From assembly GCA_047621305.1 (NCBI GenBank), contig JBLHNB010000009.1:1-64000 (forward strand): a DNA stretch of 64,000 nucleotides, read 5' to 3'. The notes beneath the pieces are model-generated. The model ran no database searches and was not told the origin of the DNA. It was given only the letters and a program-made list of their open reading frames with translations. This document shows, piece by piece, positions 35,560-45,479 of this stretch. Position numbers and translations under genes: made by a program. This DNA comes from Colwellia_A sp047621305. GTDB lineage: Bacteria; Pseudomonadota; Gammaproteobacteria; Enterobacterales; Alteromonadaceae. Numbering within the stretch: the first letter of the stretch is position 1; every line of letters begins with the position of its first letter.

Positions 35560-37140
35560 TTAGTGCTCGCGAGTCTGGTGGAACGTAATCTCTGGATAAC
35601 GCTCATGAGCCAAACTTAAATTTACCATCGTAGGGGCAATGTAGGTTAAATTATCGCCGCCATCGAGTGCTAAGTTATCATAGGCCTTTTTACGAAATTG
35701 CTCTAAAGTTCTCTCGCTATCTGAGGTACACCAGCGCGCAGTTGATACACTGATCGGTTCATAAATTGCGTCAACTTTATATTCTGTTTTTAAGCGTTGC
35801 ACAACAACTTCAAATTGCAGTACCCCGACAGCACCGACAATCATTTCATTTGAGTTTAAGGGTCTAAATACTTGTACAGCACCTTCTTCAGAAAGCTGAA
35901 TAAGACCTTTTTGTAATTGTTTAGCTTTTAATGGATCACGTAAACGAATACGACGGAACATTTCTGGGGCAAAGTTTGGAATACCACTAAACTTCATGTT
36001 TTCACCCGCGGTAAATGTATCACCTATTTGAATGCTGCCGTGATTGTGTAAACCGATAATATCACCAGCATACGCTTCTTCAACGTTTGCTCTATCACCA
36101 GCCATAAAGGTTACGGCATCGGCAATTTTTACGTCTTTACCAGTGCGTACTTGTCGCATCTTCATGCCTCTTTCGTATTTTCCTGAACAAATACGCATAA
36201 AAGCGATGCGATCTCGATGGTTAGGATCCATATTGGCTTGTATTTTAAACACAAAGCCTGAAAACTTCTCTTCTTCAGCTTTTACTTCTCGGGTATCTGT
36301 ATGACGTGAAAGAGGCTTAGGTGCCCACTTTGTTAAGCCATCCAACATGTGGTCAACACCAAAGTTACCTAATGCAGTACCAAAATATACAGGTGTTAAT
36401 TCACCCGCTAAGAAAGCTTGTAGGTCAAACTCATGAGATGCGCCAATAACAAGTTCGAGTTCTTCACGAAAGTCGTCAGCATAACTACCCAGTACAGCAT
36501 CTAATTCAGGGTTGTGTAAGCCTTTGATTTTACGAACTTCTTGAATGGTATGGCCTTGACCCGTTTGATACAAAAACGATTCATCGGTTAAAATGTTATA
36601 CACACCTTTAAATTCTTTACCCATGCCAAGCGGCCAAGTAATAGGAGCACATTTTATCTTTAATACGTCTTCAACTTCGTCCATGACTTCCATTGGGTCG
36701 CGAACATCACGATCCATCTTATTCATAAAAGTAATGATAGGCGTATCGCGTAATCGTGTGACTTCCATTAATTTAATGGTACGCGCCTCAACACCTTTGG
36801 CAACATCAATAACCATTAAACATGAATCTACCGCAGTAAGTGTACGGTAAGTATCTTCTGAGAAGTCTTCATGACCTGGAGTATCGAGTAAATTAACCAA
36901 GCAATTTTTATAAGGAAATTGCATAACGGAAGTGGTGATAGAGATACCACGCTCTTTTTCTATTTCCATCCAATCAGATTTTGCATGTTGACCTGATTTT
37001 TTACCTTTTACAGTACCCGCTTTCTGTAAAGCTTGACCAAAAAGTAAGACCTTTTCAGTAATAGTGGTTTTACCCGCATCGGGATGCGAAATTATAGCGA
37101 AGGTGCGACGTAAATCGACTTCCTGCTGTTGTACCGACAT
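35560..37140 (-). CDS. prfC: Peptide chain release factor 3
   Basis: A 526-residue translational GTPase that recycles RF1/RF2 after termination. G1 is in FAIISHPDAGKTTITEKVL, G3 in LLDTPGHEDFSEDTY and G4 in IITFMNKMDRD. The elongation-factor-like domains II and III follow, ending in ITFHQTREH. Length is close to E. coli RF3 (529). It has its own intergenic regions on both sides. Confidence 0.97.
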   Translation of the reverse strand: MSVQQQEVDLRRTFAIISHPDAGKTTITEKVLLFGQALQKAGTVKGKKSGQHAKSDWMEIEKERGISITTSVMQFPYKNCLVNLLDTPGHEDFSEDTYRTLTAVDSCLMVIDVAKGVEARTIKLMEVTRLRDTPIITFMNKMDRDVRDPMEVMDEVEDVLKIKCAPITWPLGMGKEFKGVYNILTDESFLYQTGQGHTIQEVRKIKGLHNPELDAVLGSYADDFREELELVIGASHEFDLQAFLAGELTPVYFGTALGNFGVDHMLDGLTKWAPKPLSRHTDTREVKAEEEKFSGFVFKIQANMDPNHRDRIAFMRICSGKYERGMKMRQVRTGKDVKIADAVTFMAGDRANVEEAYAGDIIGLHNHGSIQIGDTFTAGENMKFSGIPNFAPEMFRRIRLRDPLKAKQLQKGLIQLSEEGAVQVFRPLNSNEMIVGAVGVLQFEVVVQRLKTEYKVDAIYEPISVSTARWCTSDSERTLEQFRKKAYDNLALDGGDNLTYIAPTMVNLSLAHERYPEITFHQTREH

Positions 37141-37447
37141 GCAAAATACCTGTTAATTTAAATGATGAAAAAGGGACAAAATTAAAGAGCGCACATTATA
37201 GCGGATACCTTGATTAAGAGCAGCAATAATATTGAATTCACGTACTTTTTTTAAGCGGTGATAAATTTAAGGGAATAAAATGCTAAAAATACGGATGACT
37301 TTAACGGTTTAAGCCTAATTTATTTGAAGTCATACCCATTCCATTAAGTTTGTGATCTTGTTGTGTGCAGGAAAAATATTTAGGGCAAGGCGCTTGATTG
37401 ACTCATAGCTAGCTATGAGGATTGAGGACCACGGGTATAATACAATG
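37141..37447. other. Intergenic region upstream of prfC, containing a MITE copy
   Basis: About 300 bases. The prfC promoter should lie near 37141-37250. A MITE-like element fills 37332-37438, ending ten bases from the rimI stop, so it may supply the rimI 3' end. Confidence 0.5.
37332..37438 (+). mobile_element. MITE-like dispersed element, copy B (short form)
   Basis: Begins ATACCCATTCCATTAAG and ends GGACCACGGGTAT. It carries the perfect palindrome CTCATAGCTAGCTATGAG, also present in the 53645 copy. At 107 bp it is a shortened form, whose right end resembles that of the 41641 copy. Confidence 0.8.
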
Positions 37448-37897
37448 TTATAAGCGTTTTTTCATTATTATGGCATCTTCGTAGCCAAAACCACTGGCGC
37501 TAGGATAATAACCTGTTCGTCGACCTGTTTCAGTAAAACCTTGATTAATATAAAGCATTTGCGCACTTATATTTTTTGATCGCACTTCTAGCCATATACA
37601 ATTATTATTGAGTAATTTACTTTGTTCAAAAAAACGTAAAAGCAGTGTTTTTCCATAGCCGTGACCTTGCAAATCAGTGGTAATACAGATATCCATTAAT
37701 GTTGCTTCACCAGCCACATGTTCACCAATATAAAAACCCAGAATACGATCATCTAGTTGAGCATATTCACCAAAATAACGCCCGCCAATACAACTACTGA
37801 AGGTCTTATGTGTCCATGGGTGAGAATGGCAAAGGGTTTCAATGCTCATTAAATTTTCAACATCATCTAAGTTGATATGTTTGAATGATATTGTCAT
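37448..37897 (-). CDS. rimI: RimI, ribosomal protein S18 N-acetyltransferase
   Basis: A GNAT acetyltransferase of about 149 residues. The acetyl-CoA loop is TTDLQGHGYGKTLLLRF, and the C-terminus has VRSKNISAQMLYINQGF with the tyrosine typical of RimI. It acetylates the N-terminal Ala of S18. The start is ATG at 37897, because it overlaps the holD stop as ATGA (37894-37897); a longer frame to 37927 would run into holD. Order holD-rimI is conserved in gammaproteobacteria. Confidence 0.92.
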   Translation of the reverse strand: MTISFKHINLDDVENLMSIETLCHSHPWTHKTFSSCIGGRYFGEYAQLDDRILGFYIGEHVAGEATLMDICITTDLQGHGYGKTLLLRFFEQSKLLNNNCIWLEVRSKNISAQMLYINQGFTETGRRTGYYPSASGFGYEDAIIMKKRL

Positions 37898-38250
37898 ATT
37901 AACCTGTACTCTTGCAGTTGCTGCCACAATTGTGCTTTAAGTTGTGGAGATTGTTGAATGTTTTTTATTTCGGGTGTTATCAGTATATTGTTATCGATTG
38001 AAATATTATTTTGCTCACTAAATTGCCAATTCAAAAGCCCAAGGCTTATTTGATTTTTTTCACAGCTGATTTCACCTAAAGACAAACCTAAGCTCAAAAG
38101 AATATCATTAAATAAATGATATTGTGACAATGTTTTGATATCAATATCTAATACATTAGGGGAATTATCTACAATGGAGCTCTTTTTTTGTTGCCAAAGG
38201 GGGATGCCCATCTCTTGTAAAATAGTAAATTGTCTGTGGTTAATGCTCAT
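37894..38250 (-). CDS. holD: DNA polymerase III psi subunit
   Basis: A 118-residue protein upstream of rimI. The N-terminus (HRQFTILQEMGIPLWQQKK) matches the chi/gamma-binding start of HolD (L-x-x-M/L-G-I-x-x-W). The rest is poorly conserved, as usual for this family. Psi links the clamp loader to chi and SSB. The ATGA overlap with rimI and the conserved pair support the call. It is the most divergent of the housekeeping proteins here. Confidence 0.8.
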   Translation of the reverse strand: MSINHRQFTILQEMGIPLWQQKKSSIVDNSPNVLDIDIKTLSQYHLFNDILLSLGLSLGEISCEKNQISLGLLNWQFSEQNNISIDNNILITPEIKNIQQSPQLKAQLWQQLQEYRLI

Positions 38251-38320
38251 AGGATTGTAAAAAGTATATTCTGAATTACGGCGCTATGATGACAGAATTT
38301 TCGACTAAATTATATTGTTA

Positions 38321-41300
38321 TTAGTTAATGGTTTTTAGGAGTTGTTCAAAAGCGTCACTACTTATGGCGCGGCTGTAAAAATAGCCTTGATATTCTTGGC
38401 AGTTCAAGGCTTGTAACAAAGTTAAATGCTCGGTGAGTTCAACTCCCTCAGCAACGACACTTAAATTGAGGTTATGAGCAAGGTCAATAATTGAGCGAAC
38501 AATGCTTAGGTCAATACTCGATTGGTGCATATCCATGATAAATGATCGGTCAATTTTTAAAACATCAATGGGGAATTGTTTTAAATAATTTAGTGATGAA
38601 AAACCTGTACCAAAATCATCTAAGGATAATTTAAAGCCTAAATTTTTCATTTTATGCATTGTTTTAATAGCTTGTTCAATATTATTAAGTAAAGTGCCTT
38701 CAGTTATTTCTATTTTTATTGCTGAGGGCGGGATCATGTACTCTATTAATTTTTCTTTTAATAAAGCAATAAGGCTTGAACTTTGGGAGAATGTTTTTGC
38801 CGATAAGTTAATGGCTACAGGGCCAAAATTGATCGACTTTTGACGCCAAATTGAAACTTGAGCAAAGGTTTTATTAATAGTTACTCGATCTATTTTATCA
38901 ATAAGGCCTGATTTTTCTGCAAAAGGAATAAATTGATCAGGATAAGTAATGGAACCATTTATTTCTTTTCTGCGGATAAGTGCTTCAGCGCCAGTAATTT
39001 TACCTGACTTGGTATCCACTAAAGGTTGATAATGAAAATAAAATAAATCGTCTTCAATGGCATTAATTATAAGTTCTTCTTGATGGAGCTGTTCGGCAAC
39101 GTCGTTATTCATGCTTTTTTCAAAGAAACGGTAAGCATTCTGATTTTTTTTCTTTATTTCCGTCATGGCCAGAGCTGATTTTTTGAGTAGCTCTTGTGGT
39201 GCATTGCCGTCATCAGGATAAAGCGTAATACCAATACAGGCATTAATATTAAATAGGTGGCCTTTTATGGTAAAAACATCTTCAAAGCAAGTGAGTATTT
39301 TTCTCGATACAGATGCCGCATTGTGTTGGGGATTGACTAATTCAGCGAGTACACAAAATTCAGCACCATTGATGCGAGCAATAACATCTTTTGAATATAA
39401 AGCATCTGATAGGCGTTGCGCGATAGCACAAATAACATCGTCACCTATGCTATGGCCATAAGAGTCATTGATTTTTCTAAAACCATTCACATCAATTAAT
39501 AGTATGGCTGGAGATTTACTCGAGTTTTGCGAATTTAAACAAGACCGTAAAATCAACTCATTAAGTAACGTTCTATTAGGTAACCCGGTGAGTTCGTCAT
39601 GGGTGGCAAGTTTGATTAACTGTTGCTGGACTTTTCTTTTTTCAGTGATATCTCTAAATACACCAAGATAGTGAATGATCTCCTTATTGTCATCTTTTAT
39701 GGCTAAAACTTCTAACTCAAGTGGATATATTTCGCCTGACGCTTTTTGGTCATAGAGTTCTCCTTTCCAAGTACCATTTTTTTCAGCATATAACCTTATC
39801 TTTTCAGCCTCATCCTCTTGTTGGTCATTGACAGCGGCAAACGTTACTTTACAGCCGAACATCGCGCTTTTTTTTCGTTGTGTTTGCTTTGCGTAAGCTT
39901 GATTGACCACTTCTATTTCGAAATTTTGGTTGGTGATCCACACGGCGTCAGCAGTATTTTTAAAAGCGTTAGACAATAACAGTAATTGCTTTTCGTTTTC
40001 TTTAATCTCAATATTGTGTTGCTTTAATTTTACAGACTCTCTGCGACTGTAAAAGCGACTAACGGCTAAAAAAACGATGAAAATAAGTAAGATACTAAAA
40101 AATATTATTAACTTACGCTGGTGATGTGAAGCTTCAATAGTCAATGTATTAAGTTTGTTTTCTGCTTCTAATAAGTCGATATGTTTTTGCTTTTTTTGAG
40201 TTTCATATTTTTCTTGTAAATTATTAATGGAAATACTCTGTGCTTCAGTATTCATTTTATTTTGCAATATTTCATGTTTTTTAGTGTAAATGAAAGCTTG
40301 CTGCCAGTTTTTTTGCGTTTGAAAAATTTGGCTGAGTAATTGATAAACGTTCAGCTCGCCATGTTGTAATTTATTTTGCTGAAAATAAGCTAATGATCCT
40401 TTTAATAACGTGATCGCCTGTTGTTTTTTATCTTGTAGATGATAAATATTTGCCAGCACAACATGTGCTTTAGCCTGATCATGTTTGTTATTTATTTTTT
40501 TACTTGAATCATAAGCTTGCTGTGCCATTTTTTCTGCGTTAGCTAAGTCAAATACGGTTATGTAGGTTTCTGCTAAGGAAATCATGGTATTGATTGCTAA
40601 TCGAGGGTGGTGTTTGATCTCTGGGTGATTTATCGCCTTTTGAAACGAAGCCATCGCACTCTCTAGTTGGCTGAGTGCGGTATAGTAAATCCCTTGGTTT
40701 GATAAACTGATCAAATACATCTCACTATCACCAATTTCTTGAGATATTTTTAGCGTTTTATCTGAATATATCAAAGCCTGTTCAAAATCATTTTTTGCCC
40801 ACATGATTGTTGAGAGGTTGCTATAACTACCAGAAATCTCTTTGAGATTTTGGTGTTTCTCATAATAAACCAGGCTTTTGAGAAACGAAATCTGTGCTTG
40901 TTCATATTCAGCGGTACTATGATACGATTTTCCTAATATCCTATGGGTATCAGCAATATCTTCTTCTCTAATATAAATAGCATCGTTAATGATATTTATT
41001 TTTTTTACTGGCGAGTCATACATAGCGGTTAATAAATTAACGGCTATTTTAATGACTTGTATGTGTTGGCTGGAGTTTTGTAAAGAGATTAATTCATTGA
41101 TGCTATTAAGTTGCTTAAGTGCAGCTAAAGACTGTTTTGATTGAATTTTCACCAAGCTTTTATTAAACGATTTCCGCCAATATTGTGACTTGTCTTTATC
41201 GTGTTGTTCTTCTGCTAAGAGCCTCATTTTATGTGCAATGAGCGTCGTGTAAAGTGAATTTTCTATTGGTTTTATATCACTTAATAGATCTATAAACGCT

Positions 41301-41479
41301 TGTTCTTTTTCTAATATAGTTAAGTGATAAGCGACAATTATCTTTGTATAGGCTTGGTTAAAGTCATACTCATTTTCAATAGTTCGTGCTGATATTTTAG
41401 CTACCGAAAAGAGCAATATCATACAGAGTATACGGTTCAGGTATTTAAAAACTTTATGGCTGAACATTAAAGTAGACAA
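38321..41479 (-). CDS. TPR-PAS-GGDEF-EAL protein, probable c-di-GMP phosphodiesterase (copy 1)
   Basis: A 1052-residue membrane protein. A signal/anchor sequence is followed by TPR-like repeats in the periplasm (about 60-430). A coiled coil and one membrane helix (LIIFFSILLIFIVFLAVSRF, about 465) lead to a PAS domain (about 505-625). The GGDEF domain has INGAEF in place of GGDEF, so cyclase activity is unlikely. The EAL domain retains GAEALIRRKE, INLSAKTFS, IEITEGTLL, LDDFGTGFSSLNYL and VAEGVEL. It starts with TTG at 41479 (ATG at 41467 is an alternative) and is a close paralogue of the next upstream gene. Confidence 0.85.
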   Translation of the reverse strand: MSTLMFSHKVFKYLNRILCMILLFSVAKISARTIENEYDFNQAYTKIIVAYHLTILEKEQAFIDLLSDIKPIENSLYTTLIAHKMRLLAEEQHDKDKSQYWRKSFNKSLVKIQSKQSLAALKQLNSINELISLQNSSQHIQVIKIAVNLLTAMYDSPVKKINIINDAIYIREEDIADTHRILGKSYHSTAEYEQAQISFLKSLVYYEKHQNLKEISGSYSNLSTIMWAKNDFEQALIYSDKTLKISQEIGDSEMYLISLSNQGIYYTALSQLESAMASFQKAINHPEIKHHPRLAINTMISLAETYITVFDLANAEKMAQQAYDSSKKINNKHDQAKAHVVLANIYHLQDKKQQAITLLKGSLAYFQQNKLQHGELNVYQLLSQIFQTQKNWQQAFIYTKKHEILQNKMNTEAQSISINNLQEKYETQKKQKHIDLLEAENKLNTLTIEASHHQRKLIIFFSILLIFIVFLAVSRFYSRRESVKLKQHNIEIKENEKQLLLLSNAFKNTADAVWITNQNFEIEVVNQAYAKQTQRKKSAMFGCKVTFAAVNDQQEDEAEKIRLYAEKNGTWKGELYDQKASGEIYPLELEVLAIKDDNKEIIHYLGVFRDITEKRKVQQQLIKLATHDELTGLPNRTLLNELILRSCLNSQNSSKSPAILLIDVNGFRKINDSYGHSIGDDVICAIAQRLSDALYSKDVIARINGAEFCVLAELVNPQHNAASVSRKILTCFEDVFTIKGHLFNINACIGITLYPDDGNAPQELLKKSALAMTEIKKKNQNAYRFFEKSMNNDVAEQLHQEELIINAIEDDLFYFHYQPLVDTKSGKITGAEALIRRKEINGSITYPDQFIPFAEKSGLIDKIDRVTINKTFAQVSIWRQKSINFGPVAINLSAKTFSQSSSLIALLKEKLIEYMIPPSAIKIEITEGTLLNNIEQAIKTMHKMKNLGFKLSLDDFGTGFSSLNYLKQFPIDVLKIDRSFIMDMHQSSIDLSIVRSIIDLAHNLNLSVVAEGVELTEHLTLLQALNCQEYQGYFYSRAISSDAFEQLLKTIN

Positions 41480-41876
41480 AGAATATAATAGTCCTAATGG
41501 TTGCTGTTAATTGTTATCGTTAATTATTTTATTGATAAGTGCATCATATAGATAATGTCAGTATAGGTCTTATTTTTGTTTTTGCGTGATGATGAAATGT
41601 AGTTGAGGGGGATCATTACTGTTTAGTTATCTTCTAGTATATCCCCGTACTCATTGAAGATGCAGGTTTTGATCCGTCTAAAAACCTCATCTACTGCGTT
41701 GCATTCAATCCTAATAGCCCGCTTATTACTCAATCATGCATCTTGTCGCTAAAATTTTTAGCCATGCTCAAAATCGCGCATCTTCAATGACCACGGGTAT
41801 AGAACGAACATTAGGCTGTAAAAAATATATTCTTATTCACCTCACTATTACGATAAAATTTCTGCGGCATTGTGTG
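41480..41876. other. Intergenic region between the paralogues with a MITE copy
   Basis: Contains a promoter-proximal stretch (about 41480-41570) shared with the upstream paralogue, including ATAGATAATGTCAGTATAGG, and then a MITE-like element (41641-41800). Confidence 0.6.
41641..41800 (-). mobile_element. MITE-like dispersed element, copy C
   Basis: About 23-bp terminal inverted repeats: ATCCCCGTACTCATTGAAGA and, at the other end, TCTTCAATGACCACGGGTAT, with three mismatches overall. The centre holds TCAATCCTAATAGCCCGC and a partial palindrome. It is inverted with respect to copies A and B. Noncoding. Confidence 0.8.
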
Positions 41877-44800
41877 TTATAACAAACGTTTCTTGTTTTT
41901 TATAAGTTGCTCAAAAGCCTCGCTGCTTATGGGGCGACTGTATAAGTAGCCCTGATATTCTTGACAATTCAGGCCTTGTAATAAGGTTAAATGCTCGGTG
42001 AGTTCAACACCCTCAGCAACGACACTTAAATTTAGGTTATGAGCAAGGTCAATAATTGAGCGAACAATGCTTAGGTCAATGCTCGATTGGTGCATGTCCA
42101 TGATAAATGACCGGTCTATTTTTAAGATATCAATGGGGAATTGTTTTAAATAATTAAGAGAGGAAAAACCTGTACCAAAATCATCTAATGATAATTTAAA
42201 GCCTAACGCTTTTATTTTATGCATTGTTTCAATAGCTTGTTCAATATTATTAAGTAAAGTACCCTCAGTTATTTCTATTTTTATTGCCGAGGGAGGGATC
42301 ATATGCTCTACCAATTTATCTTTTAGTAATGCAATAAGGCTTTCACTTTGAGAGAATATTTTTGCCGATAAGTTAATGGCTATCGGGCCAACGCTTATAG
42401 ATTTTTGACGCCATATTGCAACTTGAGCAAAAGTTTTATCAATGGTTACTCGATCTATTTTATCAATAAGGCCTGATTTTTCTGCAAAAGGAATAAATTG
42501 GTCAGGATAAGTAATTAAACCATTTATTTCTTTTCTGCGGATAAGTGCTTCAGCGCCAGTAATTTCACCTGATTTGGTATTCACTAAGGGTTGATAATCA
42601 AAATAAAATAAATCATCCCTAATGGCATTAATAATAAGTTCTTCTAGATGAAGCTGTTCGGCAACTTCGTTGTTCATGTTTTTTTCAAAAAAGTGATAAC
42701 TATTTTGATTTTTTTTCTTTATTTTTGCTATGGCCACTGCTGATTTTTTAAGAAGTTCCTGTGGGGTATTGCCATCATCTGGTGAAAGTGCGATACCGAT
42801 ACAGGCACTCATGTTAAATAGGTGACCTCTTATGGTAAACGTTTTGTCAAAACACGAGAGTATTTTTCTTGATACGGATACCGCATCGTGTTGAGGATCT
42901 ACTAATTCAGCGAGCACACAAAACTCAGCGCCATTGATGCGAGCAATGACATCTTTTGAATGTAAAGCATCTGACAGGCGTTGTGCAATAGCACAAATAA
43001 TATCGTCACCCATGTTGTGACCATAAGAGTCATTGATTTTTCTAAAACCATTTACATCAATTAATAGTATTACTGGAAATTTACTTGAATGTTGCGAATT
43101 TAAACAAGATTGTAAAATTAATTCGTTAAGTAAAGAGCGATTAGGTAATCCGGTGAGTTCGTCATGGGTGGCAAATTTAATTAATTGTTGTTGGATCTTT
43201 CTTTTTTCGGTGATATCTCTAAAGACACCAAGATAGTGAATGATTTCTTTATTGTCATCAACGATTGCTAAAACCTCTAACTCAAGCGGATAGATTTTTC
43301 CTGAGGCTTTTTGATCATAGAGTTCTCCTTTCCATATGCCATTTTTTTCAGCATATAATCTGATTTTTTGCGCGTAATCTTCGTGTTGACCGTTAACCGC
43401 GGCAAACGTTACTTTGCAGCCTAACATGGGCTCTTTTTCTCGTAGTGTTTGATTTGCGTAAGCCTGATTGACCACTTCAATTGCGAAATTAGCATTAGTG
43501 ATCCATACGGCGTCAGAAGTATTTTTAAAAGCGTTAGACAATAACATCAATTGTTTTTCGTTTTCTTCAATCTCAATATTGTGCAGTTTTAATTTTGCAG
43601 ACTCTCTGCGACTATAAAAGCGACTGACGGCTAACAAAACGATGATAATAATTAATATGCTAAAAAAAAGTATTAACTTACGTTGGTGATGTGAAGACGC
43701 AATAGCAAATGAATTTAGTTTATTTTGCGCTTCTAATAAATCAATTTGCTTTTGTTTGTTTTCAAGCTCATATTTTTCTTGTAAAACATCAATGGACATT
43801 TTTTGTGCCTCATCATTTATTTTATTCTGCAACATCTCGTTTTTTTTAGTATAAATGAAAGCTTGCTGCCAGTTATTTTGCGCTTGGAATATTTTACTTA
43901 GCTGCAGGTATGTATTTGCTTCGCCGTGTGGCAGATTACTTTCTTGGTAAAAGAGTAATGCCTCATTAAGCATGAGGAATGCTTGTTTATAGCTTTTTTG
44001 TAATCGATAGATCTCGCCTAAAATTAGATATGCGTCTGCTTTGTGATCTTGGCTATTGATTTTTTTACTTAGGATTAATGCTTGTTTAGCATATTGTTCG
44101 GCCTGTTTTAAATCAAACACAGTAACAAAAATTTCAGCAATGGAGAGTATACTATTAAGGGCCTTTTCAGGGGTTACTTTACTTTGAGGATGATTAATGA
44201 CCTGCTTAAAAGAACTGATGGCATTGTCTAATTGATTTAAATTGCCGTAGTAAATACCTTGGTTAGTTAGCCCAACAAGGTAGCTTTCAGTATCATTTAT
44301 TTGTTGAAAAATGTGTAACGCTTTATTTTGATACATCAGTGCTTTCTCAAAGTCTTTTTGAGTCCACATGATCATTGAAATATTGTTATAACCAGAAGCT
44401 ATTCCTTTAAGGTTCTGTTCTTTTTCATAAAACGCCAGACTATGTAAAAAGGCTACTTGTGCTCCTTCATAGTTAGCCATCGTAAAGTAAGATACTCCCA
44501 TTATTTTATGTAAATTGGCTATGTTTTGCTCCCTAATAAAAATCACCCCATCAATAATATGTACTTTTTTAGTCGGGGATGTTTTCATTTTTTTCAAGAG
44601 CTCAACACCTAGGCTAATAGCCTTTGTATATTGATTCGTTTCTTGTAAAGAAAGTAGTTCATTCATTGCTGCTAATTGTTTAAGCGCCGCTAACGATTGT
44701 TTTGATTTTATTTTAGACAGATTTTCTTCAAATAAGGTATGCCACTTTAGGTATGTTTTTTGATCATGTTCTTTGTTAGCGATCATGGCAAGTTTATGGG

Positions 44801-45044
44801 TGAGCAGTGCAAAGTACCCCTTATTATTTAAAGGTTTGGTCTCTTCGAATAACGCTAAAAATAGTTGCTTTTTTTCTGAGGTAGTAGTCGTGTAGTCCAA
44901 CTCTATTTTTATATATAATTGGTTAAAGTCATTTTCATTATTAATTGTTTGTGCCGATACTTTAACCAGAAAAAATAGCAATGTTATGCAAAGTATATTA
45001 TTGAAGCTTTTAAAAGCTTTATGGCCGAACGTTAAAGTAGACAA
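41877..45044 (-). CDS. TPR-PAS-GGDEF-EAL protein, probable c-di-GMP phosphodiesterase (copy 2)
   Basis: A 1055-residue tandem paralogue of the gene at 38321-41479, with the same layout: signal sequence, TPR repeats, membrane helix (ILFFSILIIIIVLLAVSRFY), PAS, degenerate GGDEF (INGAEF) and EAL with GAEALIRRKE, LDDFGTGFSSLNYL and VAEGVEL. The catalytic EAL residues look intact. PAS and EAL are nearly identical between copies, while the TPR part differs most, suggesting that the input has diverged. No ATG exists near the start, so TTG at 45044 is the likely initiation codon, as in copy 1. Confidence 0.85.
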   Translation of the reverse strand: MSTLTFGHKAFKSFNNILCITLLFFLVKVSAQTINNENDFNQLYIKIELDYTTTTSEKKQLFLALFEETKPLNNKGYFALLTHKLAMIANKEHDQKTYLKWHTLFEENLSKIKSKQSLAALKQLAAMNELLSLQETNQYTKAISLGVELLKKMKTSPTKKVHIIDGVIFIREQNIANLHKIMGVSYFTMANYEGAQVAFLHSLAFYEKEQNLKGIASGYNNISMIMWTQKDFEKALMYQNKALHIFQQINDTESYLVGLTNQGIYYGNLNQLDNAISSFKQVINHPQSKVTPEKALNSILSIAEIFVTVFDLKQAEQYAKQALILSKKINSQDHKADAYLILGEIYRLQKSYKQAFLMLNEALLFYQESNLPHGEANTYLQLSKIFQAQNNWQQAFIYTKKNEMLQNKINDEAQKMSIDVLQEKYELENKQKQIDLLEAQNKLNSFAIASSHHQRKLILFFSILIIIIVLLAVSRFYSRRESAKLKLHNIEIEENEKQLMLLSNAFKNTSDAVWITNANFAIEVVNQAYANQTLREKEPMLGCKVTFAAVNGQHEDYAQKIRLYAEKNGIWKGELYDQKASGKIYPLELEVLAIVDDNKEIIHYLGVFRDITEKRKIQQQLIKFATHDELTGLPNRSLLNELILQSCLNSQHSSKFPVILLIDVNGFRKINDSYGHNMGDDIICAIAQRLSDALHSKDVIARINGAEFCVLAELVDPQHDAVSVSRKILSCFDKTFTIRGHLFNMSACIGIALSPDDGNTPQELLKKSAVAIAKIKKKNQNSYHFFEKNMNNEVAEQLHLEELIINAIRDDLFYFDYQPLVNTKSGEITGAEALIRRKEINGLITYPDQFIPFAEKSGLIDKIDRVTIDKTFAQVAIWRQKSISVGPIAINLSAKIFSQSESLIALLKDKLVEHMIPPSAIKIEITEGTLLNNIEQAIETMHKIKALGFKLSLDDFGTGFSSLNYLKQFPIDILKIDRSFIMDMHQSSIDLSIVRSIIDLAHNLNLSVVAEGVELTEHLTLLQGLNCQEYQGYLYSRPISSEAFEQLIKNKKRLL

Positions 45045-45252
45045 AGAATATAATAGACCTAATGATAATTACGCTATTGATAAATATTATCATATAGATA
45101 ATGTCAGTATAGGTCTCGTTTTTATTTTTGCATTATTTAAAAATGAAGTTGAAATTAAATATAGGACTTAAATATATACTGAGGGTTTTGTTTAGCTATT
45201 GATTGTTAATGTTTTTAACGATGATTTTAACGATGGATCTAACAGTAGAAAA

Positions 45253-45329
45253 TGGCAGGGGTGGAGAGATTCGAACTCCCAACCGTCGGTTTTGGAGACC
45301 GCTGTTCTACCAATTGGAACTACACCCCT
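45253..45329 (-). tRNA. tRNA-Trp (CCA anticodon)
   Basis: On the minus strand a 77-nt cloverleaf starts AGGGGTGTAGTT and ends CACCCCTGCCA. The acceptor stem pairs AGGGGTG with CACCCCT. The anticodon loop is CTCCAAA (anticodon CCA) in a closed stem, and the T-loop is GTTCGAATC. CCA is encoded. It is closely like E. coli tRNA-Trp except for one extra D-loop base. Confidence 0.95.
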
Positions 45330-45479
45330 GCAACGGAGAAGAATTATACTCAAGCAAAAGCAAAGGTAAAGAGGAAACTGCAAATTAATAGACTGTTCGA
45401 CCAATAAAGCAACAAAGTGGCGTTTATTTCGCTTTTTTGGTCGATTATATTAAAAACATTGAACATTTTATTTCATATT

